From the NCBI GenBank assembly GCA_951799425.1, contig OX637394.1, forward strand, positions 9,621,501-9,685,500: a DNA stretch of 64,000 bases, given 5' to 3'. The notes below the pieces were generated by a model, which saw only the letters and a program-made list of their open reading frames with translations, made no database searches and was not told where the DNA came from. This stretch comes from Ilex aquifolium. Lineage: Eukaryota; Streptophyta; Magnoliopsida; Aquifoliales; Aquifoliaceae. The position numbers and the translations under genes are program-made. Numbering within the stretch: the first letter of the stretch is position 1; each line of letters opens with the position of its first letter. Below are positions 11,090-22,889 of the stretch, piece by piece.

Positions 11090-12700
11090 CATAGAACAAA
11101 TAGTACATAGTGGGGGGATTGTTGGTTTTAATGTTTTCCCTGACGATTAAATAAAACCTTCATAGTCCGTTTCTTGCAACTGTTACTGAAGAAAAAAAGC
11201 TTGAAGCAGACCATAATCAAATATCACTGCACGAAAACAAAAATTGATCCTTCTTTTTGCTTTTCTTTTCTTCATGCAGTGGAACAAATGATACAAAAAA
11301 CATTACGATTCTTCGATGTATCGAATCAAAAGTAACACTTTGAATTAACAGAGAAAGCAGATAAAAACTCTGAAATATAATATTATTCAATGAATAACTC
11401 ACAGTACAAAGGAGCAATAAAAATAGGAACAGCCAATACTCTATTCGTTCCCAAAACGGAAGCAAAATCCCTAAAATTACAAAAAAATAGAAATATGCTA
11501 TTTTCCTAATTAACATAAAAACGCATGTCGTCTGGAGTCTAATGAAATTGACGGCATTGAATTCGGAATCTCCTATGATTTATTATTAATTTCTGAAATC
11601 TTTTCTAAAACGGTAAAAATGGAGTTTTTGAGGACTTAAAGATAGAATTCGGTTTTAAAATTGAAGGAGCTCATGGCAAAACAATGAACTTTAATCGTTA
11701 GCCTAATTCAAATCAAACACCGCTAGTCTCACTGAATTTTGAGTCTGACCAATTTTGCCTTTACTATTACTTTTTACCCTTTCGTTGTGCTTTAAAGGCA
11801 CGATGATCAGCCGTTCCAAGTACTCTATTACCACCTGTTCTATATCATTTTCCTTGTTTCTTTTTATTTGGCCCTTTTTGTTCCATATTAAGAATCCAAT
11901 TTTATACCTACAAGCCTCCAATATGATGATAAAATAACTAAGAATTCAATCAAAATCCACTGAAAAAAAAAATTCTTCAAATGAATTTTATTAAACAAGC
12001 ACACAAGGATTGAAAAAAGACGAGAAAACTTGAAACAAGTTGGTGTTGAAGATCAGGATCACCCAACAAGGCTGCTGGCAGACGCATATAAACAAATATG
12101 TCAATATCACATGAGGAGGGGTCGACAAGGGTTTGATAATTATGATCTGGATTATCCTAATCTGCCCAAAAAATGTTTATGCATTCCACCACAGATTCAT
12201 TTACAGGACAAGTTGCACATCAAAATCCAATACAAATGCAATCCAAATGCTTAGTCCACAAGCATACTTAACATCGTCGTCCAGGGGAGGTTGTTTTGCA
12301 TGATCCAAAGGGACTGATAAGGATGTGCAGGCTTTTAACATTTCTTTTGAATTCATTTTTGTTACTTTAGGGCACTTTTTTAGCATAGAAAAAAAAACTC
12401 ACTGGCTGCCATTAACATGTTTGTTTGTATGCAAACTTAACTGGTAATTCTGTGAAGCTAAATTTTAGCTACAAAAACTTGAAGATCTAATCACAGTGAT
12501 GCCAGAGAGTTGTTTAATCAAATTGTAGTTTCTCTGCCTTGTTTATTTTATGCGCGTATAAAGGTTGAATACGTATAGTGTGAGCTTTGGCGCAACAATA
12601 TTTTTTTTTTCCCGAGGCTAGAGATGCACGGAGCATCGCCCTAAGGCCCCAGTAGTGCACGCTACTGTTGTGGGCTTTTAGATGGGTTGTTGCATCCATC
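11090..12700. other. Intergenic DNA, nothing firmly recognised
   Basis: Mostly AT-rich. An open frame at 12030-12254 (MKQVGVEDQDHPTRLLADAY...) looks somewhat protein-like, but I do not recognise it and it has no gene context. Other frames here are short and biased. Confidence 0.4.
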
Positions 12701-12702
12701 TT

Positions 12703-12875
12703 AGAGGTCACTTGGTTCAGTGGTACGGTTGTTAATGTTGTTCTATTGGTAACTGGACGTCATGGGGTCAAGTCATATATAGAAACAACTTCTCTCCATA
12801 TGATATGAGGCTTTAAACATTTGATCTTTCTTAAACTAAGCAATGATGAGAGTTTCGTGTAATGCTATTTTTTTC
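12703..12875 (+). mobile_element. SINE-like element with tRNA-type promoter boxes
   Basis: An A-box-like TGGTTCAGTGG (12713-12723) and a B-box-like GGGTCAAGTCA (12765-12775) are spaced as in tRNA-derived SINEs. The following GAAACAACTTCTCT resembles the stretch after the B box in several plant SINEs. A T-rich tail follows near 12870. Target duplications were not resolved. Confidence 0.45.
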
Positions 12876-13722
12876 TTTTCTAATTGAGGTTGTCTGCAGG
12901 GAGGGTGTATGTGAAAATAGGGGACCTCATGGTTATCTCCAACAAGAAGTCTTGCCTAAATTGGTATTCACCTTCTCTTTTACATGCTTATGGATATTCT
13001 TCATCATGCAGCTTGAACAGTACATACAAAAAGCCTTTTAAAACAAAGATAACAACATAGGGGCTACCATTTATTTGGACCTTATAGAATTGCCATTACA
13101 AAACTTTTCCTGGTCAATTAAAGCATTGAGTATATTCTGGAATTTTAAAAGTTGGCTTCGGTACCGAAAAGGCAAAAATGGGTACGATACCGAAAAATGA
13201 AATCAACTGACCGCTCGCCACCTGTCCACACCAAAACTCATAAAAACTTATAACCGGTTTCACCGATTTCGGTATATACTTCATGAAATAAAAATATAAA
13301 CAAAAATTTACAAGTTATTGAATGAACATGAACCCCTATACACTTTAAAGAATTAAAACATGAACCCCTATACACTTTAAAATTAAGTGATAATAAAAAT
13401 TAAAATGATAATTATTTATTATATTTAAACATGAAATAAAAATATAACAAAAAATTAAAATAGTTGGGGTTATTGAGTGAAATTAAATTAACATTATAGA
13501 TTAAGTTAAAAATAATAGAAATTAAGTTGACCACTAAATAAATTAGAACAAAGTTATCATATTTGGGTATACTTTTTGCGTTAAATTAAAATAGGTAAAA
13601 AAGTTTGGGATAATATGAAACTAATTACATAGTTGAGGGTGTAATATAAAAAATATGAGGAAAAATTTGAAAAAGAGTGATAATTTAGGGTTATAAGTGT
13701 AATTTAATGTTAACAAAAGCAA

Positions 13723-13817
13723 CTTGATCGCTGGAAACCTTCTTGATCGCTACTGTGTGAAGCTCTTGATCGCTGATTGCAAACACTTGATCCCACTACT
13801 TTGATCCCACTTGATCT
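13723..13817 (+). repeat. CTTGATCGC/CTTGATCCC motif cluster, left copy
   Basis: About five copies of CTTGATCGCT or CTTGATCCC occur within 95 bases, embedded in AT-rich DNA. A larger cluster lies at 14445-14660 and an inverted pair at 17606-17641. Confidence 0.8.
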
Positions 13818-14444
13818 ACCTTAAAATTAAGTGATAAGTGATAATAAAAATTAAAATGATAATTATTTATTATATTTAAACATGAAATAAAAATATAACA
13901 AAAAAATAAAATAGTTGGGGTGAAATTAAATTTTCTGTATAAGTATAAAAATAATAAAAATTAAGTTAACCACTAAATAAATTAGAACAAAGTTACTTTT
14001 TGCTTTAAATTAAAAACAAGCGATTCAAGTTTGATTCCGATCGCTACATAACCCGATAGCCATCAAATTAAATAGATTTAGATGTTAATTTGATTAATTG
14101 AAGGTTAATTGGACGAATTTGATTAATTGACGATTATTTAAGATGTTAATTTATTGAATTAAGTGTTAATTGGATGTATACGAATGTTAATGTAATTTGA
14201 TGAGTTGAATGGTAGATGGAAGTTAATTTGATAAATTAAATATAAATTCATGAAATTGAATGTTAGTTTACAAAGTGAATTTTTATTGGATGTTAATCGA
14301 ATGAATTAAATGTTAATTGAATGATTATTGATATAAATTGGATGAATTTAATATTAATTAAGTTGAATTTTAATATTAATTTGATGAATTGAATGTTTTA
14401 ATGTAATATTAATTTGTTATGTTAATTAAATATAATAATTTTGA

Positions 14445-14660
14445 TTGCTGCTGCAATCGCTTGATCCCAATCTTGATTGCAAACTTCACTCTTGATCGCT
14501 ACGGTCTGAAGCTTTTGATCGCAATCTTGATTACAAACTTCACTCTTGATCGCTACGGTCTGAAACTCTAGATCGCAATCTTGATCGCAAACTTGCACTT
14601 GATCCCTTGCTCGCTACTTGGTCCCTTGATCGCTACTTGATCCCAATCTTGATCGCTACA
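14445..14660 (+). repeat. CTTGATCGC motif cluster directly before the minisatellite
   Basis: Repeated words CTTGATCGCTAC, CTTGATTGCAAAC, CTTGATCGCAAAC and CTTGATCCC fill this stretch, with a tandem duplication of CACTCTTGATCGCTACGGTC. The cluster stops where the 21-bp array starts. Confidence 0.85.
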
Positions 14661-14664
14661 AAAA

Positions 14665-16744
14665 AGTGGTAATATTAACTAAAAGAGTGGTAATCTTAAG
14701 CAAAAAAATGGTAATGTTAACCAAAACAGTCCTACTCTTAACCAAAATAGTGGTAATATTAACAAGAGTGGTAATCTTAACCAAAACAGTGGTAATCATA
14801 ACCAAAAAAGTAGTAATCTTAACCAAAAAAGTGGTGCTCTTAACCAAAACAATGGTACTCTTAACCAAAACAATGGTACTCTTAACCAAAATAGTGATAA
14901 TATTAACTAAAAAAGTGGTAATCTTAACAAAAACAGTGATAATCTTAACAAAAAAAGTGGTAATTTAAACCAAAACAGTGGTATTTTTAACTAAAACAGT
15001 ATTACTCTTAACCAAAACAGTGGTAATGTTAACCAAAAGAGTGGTACTCTTAACCAAAACAGTGGTATTCTTAACCAAAATAGTGGTAATTTTAACCAAA
15101 AAAGTGATAATTTTAACCAAAAAAGTGGTACTCTTAACTAAACTAGTGATAATGTTAACAAAAAAAGTGGTAATCTTAACAAGAACAGTGGTAATGTTAT
15201 CCAAAACAGTGGTACTCTTAACTAAAACAGTGGTAATGTTAACCAAACCAGTGATAATGTTAACCAAAAAAGTGATACTCTTAACCAAAACAATGGTACT
15301 CTGAACCAAAAAAATGGTACTCTTAACCAAAATATTGGTAATATTAATCAAAAGAGTGGTAATCTTAACCAAAAAAGTGGTAATCTTAACCAAAAAAGTG
15401 GTACTCTTAACTAAAACAGTGGTAATGTTAACAAAAAAAGTTGTGCTCTTAATCAGAACAGTGGTAATGTTAACCAAAAAAGTTGTACACTTAACCACAA
15501 AAGTTGTAATTTTAACCAAAAAAGTGGTACTCTTAATCGAATTAGTGGTAATTTTAACCAAAAGTGGTACCCTCAACCAAAAAGTTGTAATCTTAACAAA
15601 AAAAAAGTGGTACTCTTAACCAAAAAAGGTGTAATCTTAACCAAAAAAATTGTAATATTAACCAAAAAAGTGGTAATTTTAACTTAAACAATGATACTCT
15701 TAACCAAAAAAAATGGTAATGTTAACAAAAAAAATTGTACTCTTAACTAAAACAGTGGTAATGTTAACCAAAAAAGTGGTGCTCATAACCAGAACAGTGG
15801 TAATGTTAACCAAAAAAATGGTGCTTTTAATCGAAACAGTTGTAATTTCAACCAAAAAAGTGGTACTCTTAATCGAATTAGTGGTAATTTTAACCAAAAA
15901 AGTGGTACCCGTAACCAAAAAAGTTGTAATCTTAACAAAAAAAAGTGGTACTCTTAACCAAAAGAGGTGTAATCTTAACCAAAAAAGTTTTAATATTAAC
16001 CAAAAAAATGGTAATCTTAACTTAAACAATGGTACTCTTAACCAAAAAAGTGGTAATGTTAACCAAAAAAATGGTACTCTTAACTAAAACAATGGTAATG
16101 TTAACCAAAAAAGTGGTGCTCTTAACCAGAACAGTGGTAATGTTAACCAAAAAAGTGGTGCTCTTAATCGAAACAGATGTAATTTTAACCAAAAAAGTGG
16201 TATCGTTAACAAAAAAAGTTGTAATCTTAACAAAAAAAGTGGTACCCTTAACTAAAAAAGTTGTAATCTTAACAAAAAAAGTTGTAATCTTAACAAAAAA
16301 AGTTGTAATCTTAACCAAAAAAGTGGTAATCTTAACGAAACAATGATACTCTTCACCAAAAAGTGGTAATATTAACCAAAAAAGTGGTACTCTTAATCGA
16401 AACAGTGGTAATTTTAACCAAAAAAGTGGTACCCTTAACCAAAAAAGTTGTAATCTTAACAAAAAAAGTTGTACCCTTTACCAAAAAAGTTGTAATCTTA
16501 ACTAAAAAAAGTTATAATCTTAATCGAAACAGTGGTAATTTTAACCAAAAAAAGTGGTACCCTTAACCAAAAAAGTTGTAATATTAACCAAAAAAGTGGG
16601 ACTCTTAACCAAAAAAGTGGTAATGTTAACTAAAAAAGTGGTACTCGTAACCAAAAAAGTGGCAATGTTAACCAATAAAGTGGTACTCTTAACAAAAAAA
16701 ATGGTAATCTTAACAAAAAAAGTGATAATGTTAACCAAAAAAGT
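14665..16744. repeat. 21-bp minisatellite array, about 99 copies
   Basis: A 2.08 kb tandem array of a 21-base unit, roughly AGTGGTA(A/C)T(C/G)TTAACCAAAA plus one base. Adjacent units often alternate ACTCTT and AATGTT/AATCTT types, giving a 42-base higher-order unit. Because 21 is divisible by 3 and the common unit has no stop in some frames, long open frames appear on both strands (VVLLTKT-type heptads on plus, TTFLVKI-type heptads on minus, up to 203 residues). I do not regard these as genes: frames break at single-base indels, no splice or start context is visible, and both strands are equally open. Confidence 0.95.
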
Positions 16745-16846
16745 GTATTTATGTTTTGTAAATATAAGCTTACTATAATCTCAACATTTTAATAAATGAT
16801 GATGATTTAAAATCTCATGAAGGGTTCATAGGATAAAAATAATTTT

Positions 16847-17040
16847 GCAACTCCATCTTCTTCTTTATCCTTCTTCTTTGTGGTGTGAGTTTTTTTTTAT
16901 GAATTTACTATAATCTCAATTTTAGTTTTAATAAATGATGATGATGATTTTATAATCGCTTAGGGATAAAAACAATTCTGCAACTCCATGCTTTGATCTT
17001 TCTCATTCATCTTCCCTGTCTGAGTTTTTTTTTTTATGAA
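16847..17040. repeat. Imperfect tandem duplication, about 133-bp period
   Basis: GCAACTCCATCTT at 16847 and GCAACTCCATGCT at 16980 head similar stretches that share TTAATAAATGATGATGAT, a CTTC-rich part and TGAGTTTTTTTT. The block lies just after the minisatellite inside the composite unit. Confidence 0.6.
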
Positions 17041-17605
17041 AAGACTACCACTCTATCTTAGTTTTAATAAATGATGATTATTTATATTATTTAAACCTAA
17101 ATAAAAATATAATAAAAAAATTTACAATATTTAAGTTCACCACTATTTTAAGTGATAATAGAAATTAAAATTAGTTTTAAAAAATTATAATTATTTATCA
17201 TATTTCAACTTGAAATAAAAATATAAGGTAAATTTTACAATATTTAGGGTAAGTGACATTAAATTTACGATTAAGTTAAAAATATTAGAGGTTAGGATTA
17301 GATTATTAAGTTCAAGCTAAATTACGACTAAAGTTTAGCACATTTTTTTTTGGCTATTACTATTGCCACAATTTTTTTGGTAAAATTGTCAGGGTTATAT
17401 TTTGGGTTAAGTTAAAATTATTACATTTGTTTTTCACGCTAAATAAATTATAACAAAGTTAGGTAGGTGTTAAATTAAAATAGGTAAAAGAATTTGGGGT
17501 AATATGAAACTAATTACATAGTTGAGGGTGTAATGATAAAAATATGAGGGAAAAATTAAAAAATGTGATAATTTAGAGGTATAAGTGAATTTTATTGGAC
17601 AAGCT

Positions 17606-17641
17606 AAAATCTTGATCGCTGGTTTGAGCGATCAAGATTTT
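17606..17641. repeat. Perfect 15-bp inverted repeat (hairpin)
   Basis: AAAATCTTGATCGCT (17606-17620), a six-base loop, and its exact reverse complement (17627-17641). The arms contain the CTTGATCGC motif that is scattered on the other side of the array. Confidence 0.9.
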
Positions 17642-17999
17642 TCAGGGATGAGATTCGTTTGTAAACTTGATCAAATGCCCTGATTTTTTTTTTTTAAATT
17701 TGTAAAGCTCAGTGAGTAGCTGGTAAAAAGTTATAGGTTTGATCAACGGTGAAAGTTCTTTGTGAGTTGTGAACCGTTCATTTTTTTTTTTGTACCATAC
17801 CGAAAAATAGATTTCGGTACTGCAGTCGGACCCTTTTAATTTTACAGAATCTGACGATTCTGTTGATCAACAGATCTAAGAATCAATCAACCCTTGCTAA
17901 CTGGCCATTTGTCTTTGTTTTATTATAAGGTCGTACTTATGTACTGCCACCTAAGACAGTGAAAGTGGCCAGCAAGAATTCAATGCTGTCTTAATCATT

Positions 18000-19720
18000 C
18001 TAAACATGATCACAATACCATTTTTACAGTTAACTAATCTCCTTAAATTTGTATATGCCTACACACATATATAAAGGGTTTCACTCAGAATATAATCCCT
18101 TCTTGTCAACTCACATCGGTTTGTTTTATGGTCAAACAAAAGGCGAGCCGTCGGTCATTACAGCTCGAGTTCATCCCACACCATGTATATAAAATCCGCG
18201 TTTAGCCGATGCATATAGCTAACGGGTCATTGCATCCATTCAAAATTTTCGCACCGTAATCATGAGTCCAACAAATACGTTGTCGTGTCAAAAATATTCA
18301 TTTCTGATCCTATCATAGACTCTAGATATGTGTAGACTCCAAAATCAAGAGATAATAGAAATTTTTTAATTTTATCTATGATAAAGAAGCATAATCAGTC
18401 ATAGTAATAAGTCTAGCCATCCCTCCACTAAATGGAAAGGTGGGCCCTCCCTTCCATTTTGGTAGAGAGAATTTTCTTTACCACCACAACTTGCTAGTGC
18501 ATACTGCTACATCAGCGATTAAACAAGTTCTTCTTTCGATGCCAATCCTTGCCACTGAGTACTTAAAAAAAAGCAAGCAAACAATGTACAATCCTTGAAT
18601 ATTATATCTTATCATGTTGGATCACTTATATAACTTATCACATCCCTTGACATTTTTTTTTTAACTATGTGGGGAATATTGGTGCACAATGATGCTGATG
18701 TACACTACCAACTATAGGTGCACTATATCATCTTGTGCCATGTGGAATACTATCAGGGCTATGGAGGCATGATTGATTAGACCATTGATCAAACAAGGGG
18801 CGAAGCGCAAATCAGCGTGCCATGAAAGCGAGTCTCATTTGGGTTTAGTCGATACACGTGATTTTCAGGTGATTGTATACGTTCGAGACTTATATTGCAA
18901 ATATATGTTCGAAAGACTTGTGATTAAGATGATTCTCCGTCACCAAAAAATTATTCTACACACTTAGTATAAAAAAATTCCAACTCATGGAAAACATATG
19001 TGACATTGATCATCACTGTATCTTTCTATATTGCAAATTCCACCCTTAAATGTGGAATGGAGGAGATAAAATTTGAAGTGGGGTGGCCATAAAATGGTGG
19101 AATCCACCTCACTCTGCTTTATCTTTTTGAATATAATTTTTTATTCCCCTCCACCAAAGCAAAGAGAGCCCCTAAAGCAAGGAGCCGGCCACCAACCAAT
19201 TGATTTAATTTGTTTGCAATTTACAATGCTGGATACAGTTCTTACATGACCACCACAAATCTAATTTTTTAGCAGTAGCTGAGGGTGGCCACACGATGCC
19301 ACACTCCACCATAAAATATCTTCTTATCATATTACTTGTTAGTGCTATTGTCTAAACAATTCTCAATACAGAAGCTGCCAAATTGTATTGACTGGTGGTC
19401 CTACATGTACTGCATGGGTTTCATCAGATAAGAGACCCAATATCAAGTTCATAATAACAGGACCGATGACTAGTGTCATCTCTTGTTTAACTCGTATTTT
19501 TTCAAAATTTGCTTAATTGGTACCTAACTCTTAAATAGTCGTGTATAACCAGATTCATGTCACGTGGAACTCGTATTGTATGTAGTATGTTTTTAATGCA
19601 CTCGTGTTATTATTCGACGAATTTAATGAGTGCATCCGTTTATCACTTGAATTTTTCAAGTCTAAACTCAAACAAAAAATGTACTAATTCCGCATCTAGT
19701 TTGCAATCGTTTCTAGAAAT
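18000..19720. other. Intergenic DNA, nothing recognised
   Basis: No supported gene. Short frames at 18773-18967 and 19557-19769 resemble no known protein. Confidence 0.5.
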
Positions 19721-19726
19721 TGTCAA

Positions 19727-20092
19727 GCACGGATACGGATACAATACGATACGGCAATACAATAAATAATTATGATTTATAAAGTGAATCACATATCTAT
19801 CAAAGATATATAATAATAACTAACAATTCTATCATTCATAAATCATACATTCATAATTTTTTTTTTTTTGCAAATAAGGGCCAAACATATTTGCTCTAGT
19901 GCCCCTATTCTTTTTAAAAAATTCAAGTAATACTCTGTTGTATTCCGAAGTATTTGAAATTCAAATTTATTTTTTTAATTCTAAGATACTTTTCAGCCGT
20001 ATCGAATACGTATCCGATTTTATCAGACGTATATTTGTATCTGAGAAATATCCGATACTGATATTTTAACCATTTTGAAATATCCGTGCATC
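19727..20092. mobile_element. Possible small inverted-repeat element with GATACGG words
   Basis: The left end GCACGGATACGGATAC and the right end, which read in reverse complement starts GCACGGATATTTC, are partly inverted. Multiple GTATCCG/CGGATAC words lie inside. No target duplication was resolved. Confidence 0.3.
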
Positions 20093-20099
20093 ATAGCCC

Positions 20100-21640
20100 T
20101 GGATCGTCCAATCTATTCAATGCATAATTCATCAAAAAGAATCAATCAAAACATAACAGATGGTTTCAGTTTTCATTATGCATCAAAAAGGTTTTAACTA
20201 ATAACTAATAGACCACTCTTTCTACAAATAGCTTTCTTTAATCTCGATACCACCAATATGTAGGTTATAATTTTTAGAAGTATACATGGTGGTAATTGCA
20301 TTCTATATCAAAATAAATGAAGAGTTCTGGCCCTTATGGGGCTGAATAAAAATACCATTGAAAAAAAGTTTGTAGGAACACTATTTTCCATCCATGTAAC
20401 CAAACATAATTTTCCCTTTTCCTTTTTCCTTTATTTTTTTTGAAAATAAGATGTTATTACCTGGAAAAAGACTATACAAACTTACATAATAGACTCACGT
20501 TAAATTCCTTAACATGACAAACTCCATATACCGAAGCTTCACCATTATCCTTGCAAAAAAAAAAGAAGAAAAGTTTTACCATTACATGCCATCTATGTCG
20601 ATATAATATGTGTCGACTTTTGAGAGTTGTGTTCTTTAGTGTAATATGGTGAAAATAAACAAGAATTAGAAGTACCCAAATCTTTCCATTTGGAATGATG
20701 TACAAAAAGAAAAGTAATTAAAGCACAAGAATTTAGTGCTAGACAGCTGCTTATACTTCTCTCTTATTCAAATTGTCAGCCTTAGAATCTATCTAGCACT
20801 CATCCTGCCCATCTTAGATTGAAAATTAATTCATGCTGTTTTTTTCCGACAAAAATGTGTTTGGAATTCCATTTCATAGGATCTTTCTATTAATATTAAC
20901 ATATACCAAAAAAGCCAAAACTAATACCCACAATATATTCACTTTCTATTCCATGGTTCAAAAGCTTTTGTCCATCTACCCTTTTTATTTTCATTGGTCC
21001 ATAGCGTGTGCATATATATCATATTATATGGCCTTTAAAGGAAATCAACAGACCCTACCATGACCTATACGTCTAATTGGATGGAAGGAGATGAAGTTCT
21101 AGCAGCTTCTCAACACCTCCTTTACGCATTAATTAAGCAAAAAAAAACCATTGTCAATTTCTTTTTCTCATGTACCCTCCTTTAAGTTTCTGCTTTTTTC
21201 CCAACATTAATAAAATTATACAACTACTTTCCCACCTTTACTTGGGCACTATAATCTCTAGCTATCTTGGTTATGTGATCTGATTTCAACTATCAAATGA
21301 AAAGTCATCATCCAAATCTTCTCCGATGGAGCGTAAAATCAGAGAAATTAGAAGTTTTTGTAAGTAGAACTTGTTATTATTTCATGGAAAATATTTCGAG
21401 CGTTAACGATTGAAATTGTAAAATCATCGAAAACATGTACTCAAGTGACTCTTATCGTCGGTAAAGTGGATCAAACTGTTCTTGTAGGGAGAAGATATGA
21501 AAGTTACGTCCACATATCAAACCACTTATCTTGAATTAATGGCTTACATCATATGCATAAGGTTGCTATCACGAAATGAACACGCGCACCACGTGGACGG
21601 TGATGATTCCATTTATGAATTAAAATAGTACAAACATTAT
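20100..21640. other. Upstream region of the MYB gene, nothing else recognised
   Basis: AT-rich DNA without a supported gene or repeat pair. It probably contains the MYB promoter, but no specific element beyond the TATA box can be assigned. Confidence 0.5.
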
Positions 21641-21643
21641 GCA

Positions 21644-21650
21644 TATAAAT
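21644..21650 (+). promoter_or_regulatory. Candidate TATA box of the MYB gene
   Basis: TATAAAT lies 107 bases upstream of the start codon, in the range usual for plant genes with a short leader. Confidence 0.5.
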
Positions 21651-21756
21651 ATCAGTACTAGTGTGCACATAGTCTCCATGCTGTGGTCACTTAGAAAAAA
21701 GGAACAATTAAGACAAGAGCCAAAGAGGAGAGAGGTTTTTTTTGGTCAAGAAAAAA

Positions 21757-22887
21757 ATGGTGCAAGAGGAGATCAGAAGGGGTCCATGGACTGAACATGA
21801 AGATGTTCAGCTGGTTTTGTACGTGAACTTGTTTGGCGATCGTCGTTGGGATTTCATAGCAAAAGTATCAGGTTTGAAGGTGGCGGGAGACATAAAATAG
21901 GTAGGATTATCTCGGCATGGTTCGATTTCTCAAAGGGGCATCCCTTTAATCACATAATTTTGTTGTAGGTTTGAAAAGAACAGGTAAGAGTTGCAGGTTA
22001 CGTTGGGTTAATTACCTTCATCCCGGCCTCAAACGAGGCAAGATGACCCCTCAGGAAGAGAGGCTTGTGCTTGAACTTCACTCCAAATGGGGAAACAGGT
22101 TTGAGAGATCATTATTTCGTCCTCTATTATGTTTGTTGAATTGTACTCAAGTATCTTGATCATCCAGTAAGAAGGGTTTTTTCACTTTTTTTCAAATGAA
22201 CAATTTGAAAACTTGTGAATTTTAACTGACGGCAGAGTTGATCAATCGTACCTTTCGTACCTTTCAATACATAGATGTGGATATCGGACATATGAATAGA
22301 GATAATTTATAAGAATTGTTTGAATTACTTGAACAATCTCTGGCAGATGGTCAAGAATTGCTCGAAAATTGCCTGGGCGAACAGATAACGAGATAAAGAA
22401 CTATTGGAGGACCCATATGAGGAAAAAGGCTCAAGAGAGGAAAAGGACCATGTTCCCATCTTCATCACTTTCCAATTCTTCTTCCCCATCGTCAAACAGT
22501 CGTCCAGTCCATTCGATGCCCGTTGTGGAGACTAAGGAAAGGAGCTTTTACGACACAGGAGGCCTCGACAACAACATGATGTTAGCAGCTCCAAGAGGGA
22601 AAAAGACTAATCAAGAAGAGGACCAGAAGGGTAACTTCATGGATGAAATATGGAAAGATCTTCCTTTTTCCGAAGATGACCCAATAAAACCAGTTTGTGA
22701 TGGTGGCTATAGTGAAGAAGGATGCAACTTCTCTTCTCAAACACTTATATCTCCGCTATGGGACTATCGCCCAGATTCACTGTGGATGATGGATGAAGAA
22801 GAGATCAAGATGTTTCTTCCCACCAACGATCAATTCTTTCCACTTTACGGGCATGATCAGATTCAGAGCTCGTATTTAACTGGCTAA
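21757..22887 (+). CDS. MYB59: R2R3-MYB transcription factor, MYB48/MYB59 type
   Basis: Exons 21757-21871, 21969-22098 and 22347-22887 join in phase to a 261-residue protein. Residues about 8-60 form R2 ([41 protein letters not shown]). Residues about 61-112 form R3 ([43 protein letters not shown]). Tryptophan spacing is standard; the first R3 tryptophan is replaced by M, as in many plant MYBs. The C-terminus is acidic, with [10 protein letters not shown] and an SSYLTG end. Sequence and neighbours both point to the MYB48/MYB59 pair, nuclear regulators reported in root growth, cell cycle and cation responses. Intron 1 (97 bases) splits R2 and, if retained, stops after nine codons at 21898-21900. 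Homologues are known for alternative splicing at this intron. Confidence 0.95.
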
Positions 22888-22889
22888 TT

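Larger units (their letters stand above)
13139..17845. mobile_element. Composite repeat unit bounded by inverted arms
   Basis: The left arm (13139-13199) contains GGAATTTTAAAAG, CGGTACCGAAA and GGTACGATACCGAAAAA. The right arm (17790-17845) is its imperfect reverse complement (GGTATGG, GTACCGAAAT, CTTTTAATTTTAC). Similarity may extend outward to ATTCTG at 13134 and CAGAAT at 17851. Inside are duplicated AT-rich blocks (13378-13455 and 13823-13919), CTTGATCGC motif clusters, the 21-bp minisatellite and a perfect hairpin. No transposase-like frame and no clear target duplication were found. It looks like a large non-autonomous DNA element, but that is inference. Confidence 0.45.

Noticed and set aside
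14665..16744. CRISPR-like array
   Set aside because: There are no spacers; units are contiguous and degenerate, and the window is plant nuclear DNA.
14656..16778. Many open frames of 65-203 residues on both strands
   Set aside because: All are translations of the 21-bp minisatellite. Both strands are open at once and frames end at small indels, so they reflect unit length, not genes.
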